The notes under the pieces were generated by a model, which worked only from the letters and a program-made list of their open reading frames with translations, was not told the DNA's origin and ran no database searches. A program made the position numbers and the translations under genes. From NCBI GenBank assembly GCA_031403315.1, contig JANNTD010000536.1:1-14955 (forward strand): a stretch of DNA of 14,955 nt, read 5' to 3'. This DNA is from DASYDU01 sp031403315 (GTDB taxonomy: Bacteria > Planctomycetota > Planctomycetia > Pirellulales > Lacipirellulaceae). This document shows positions 14,578-14,955 of the stretch, piece by piece (the first letter of the stretch is position 1; the number at the start of each line of letters is the position of its first letter).

Positions 14578-14955
14578 ACGACACGATGCGGCTTGACATG
14601 GCCCAATGCCAATAACGTTTGTGGTCAAAATTGTATATCCGATGCCGATTGTACCGAGGTTGAAAATTCGTTTTGTTATGCCGACTTGCAAACGACTAGT
14701 TTGGATTGCTGTGAACCGCTCGTAGTGTCGTGCACATCATCGCGTTGTGGCTTTACATGGTCACAGGCCAATGCACAGTGTGGTACCGATTGCGTCACGG
14801 ATGCGGATTGTGGCATTGGACAAGTTTGCTTTGCCGATTTGGAAACAACAAGTCTCGATTGTTGTGATGTTGAAGAACCAGTCATGGGGGTGGTGGAAGA
14901 AGTACAAGACCAAGAAGCTTATTTTTGTACATCAACCCGTTGTGGCGAATCATGG
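14578..14955 (+). CDS. Partial cysteine-rich tandem-repeat protein, eukaryote-like, open at both ends
   Basis: This + strand frame has no stop to the window edge and no start, so it is a fragment of about 126 codons. It holds two full eight-cysteine units and the start of a third. From the Cys of each RCG motif the spacing is C-x10-C-x3-C-x5-C-x7-C-x10-CC-x6-C in unit 1 and C-x10-C-x3-C-x5-C-x5-C-x10-CC-x20-C in unit 2, with x4 to the next unit. Shared words are RCG.(T/S)W, CG..C, SDADC or TDADC, ADL.TTSLDCC and CTS(S/T)RCG. All 16 cysteines in 124 residues keep register, and TTSLDCC is identical in both, so the frame is real. The pattern resembles Cys-rich, chitin-binding-like modules of diatoms and related algae (CG..W..A...CGT.C...D.DC..GQ.CFA), so the product is probably extracellular. 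Codon use is AT-rich at third positions, unlike the neighbours. Family and origin are inference. Confidence 0.72.

Noticed and set aside
14578..14691. N-terminal extension of the pilin frame to the ATG at 14691
   Set aside because: The 38 extra residues are the antisense of the cysteine-repeat frame and do not look like a prepilin leader. The frame is open there only by chance.
14676..14885. 69-codon - strand frame with an internal repeat
   Set aside because: It is antisense to the cysteine-rich units and its internal repeat is inherited from them. The + strand frame explains the conservation by its cysteines.
1..14955. tRNA or rRNA genes
   Set aside because: No cloverleaf-like or rRNA-conserved stretch was noticed by eye on either strand; a covariance-model scan would be needed to exclude them fully.

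Overview
The window looks like chromosomal DNA of a high-GC bacterium, most likely a planctomycete (Pirellulales or Gemmatales-like). I base this on the style of its Tad locus (a pilin with the core GLEALQVVM, an FHA domain fused to the CpaF ATPase, TadE/TadG-like proteins with added coiled coils) and on intergenic DNA filled with short decayed repeats. The taxon is an inference; no marker gene is present.

Layout. On the + strand, 4-957 is an unrecognised membrane-anchored protein, possibly cut by the window edge. From 958 to about 2062 there is no convincing gene, only short repeats and hairpins. Everything recognisable from 2063 to about 14577 is on the - strand. Read in transcription order it is: a 5'-truncated Flp-type pilin with its own strong terminator, a CpaA/TadV prepilin peptidase, a 61-aa pseudopilin-like protein, a TadE-like protein, a 758-aa TadG-like protein, a 333-aa TadE-like protein with a C-terminal coiled coil, an unrecognised single-pass membrane protein, CpaB/RcpC, FHA-CpaF (TadA), TadB, TadC and an FHA-TM protein. 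Beyond a repeat-bearing gap lies a secreted protein with a lipocalin-like C-terminal domain.

How it works together. The prepilin peptidase matures the pilin and the pseudopilins. FHA-CpaF powers assembly on the TadB/TadC inner-membrane platform. CpaB and the TadE/G-like proteins would act in the envelope. No secretin (CpaC/RcpA), TadZ/CpaE or TadD is visible, so the locus is either split or non-standard. Tight spacing (ATGA overlaps, a 17-bp overlap, gaps of 12-90 bp) supports one operon from peptidase to FHA-TM.

Unusual points. (1) From about 14578 to the right edge the DNA changes character: GC falls to 141 of 300 bases in 14641-14940, and a + strand frame open to the edge encodes tandem eight-cysteine repeats resembling cysteine-rich modules I associate with diatoms and related algae. 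The change falls inside the 5' end of the pilin gene, so an assembly or amplification chimera is the leading explanation. (2) Two 94-bp copies of a hairpin/MITE-like element, in direct orientation, bracket the operon. (3) Both FHA domains lack residues normally needed to bind phosphothreonine. (4) A 6.2-kb open frame antisense to the Tad genes is a codon-bias shadow, not a gene.
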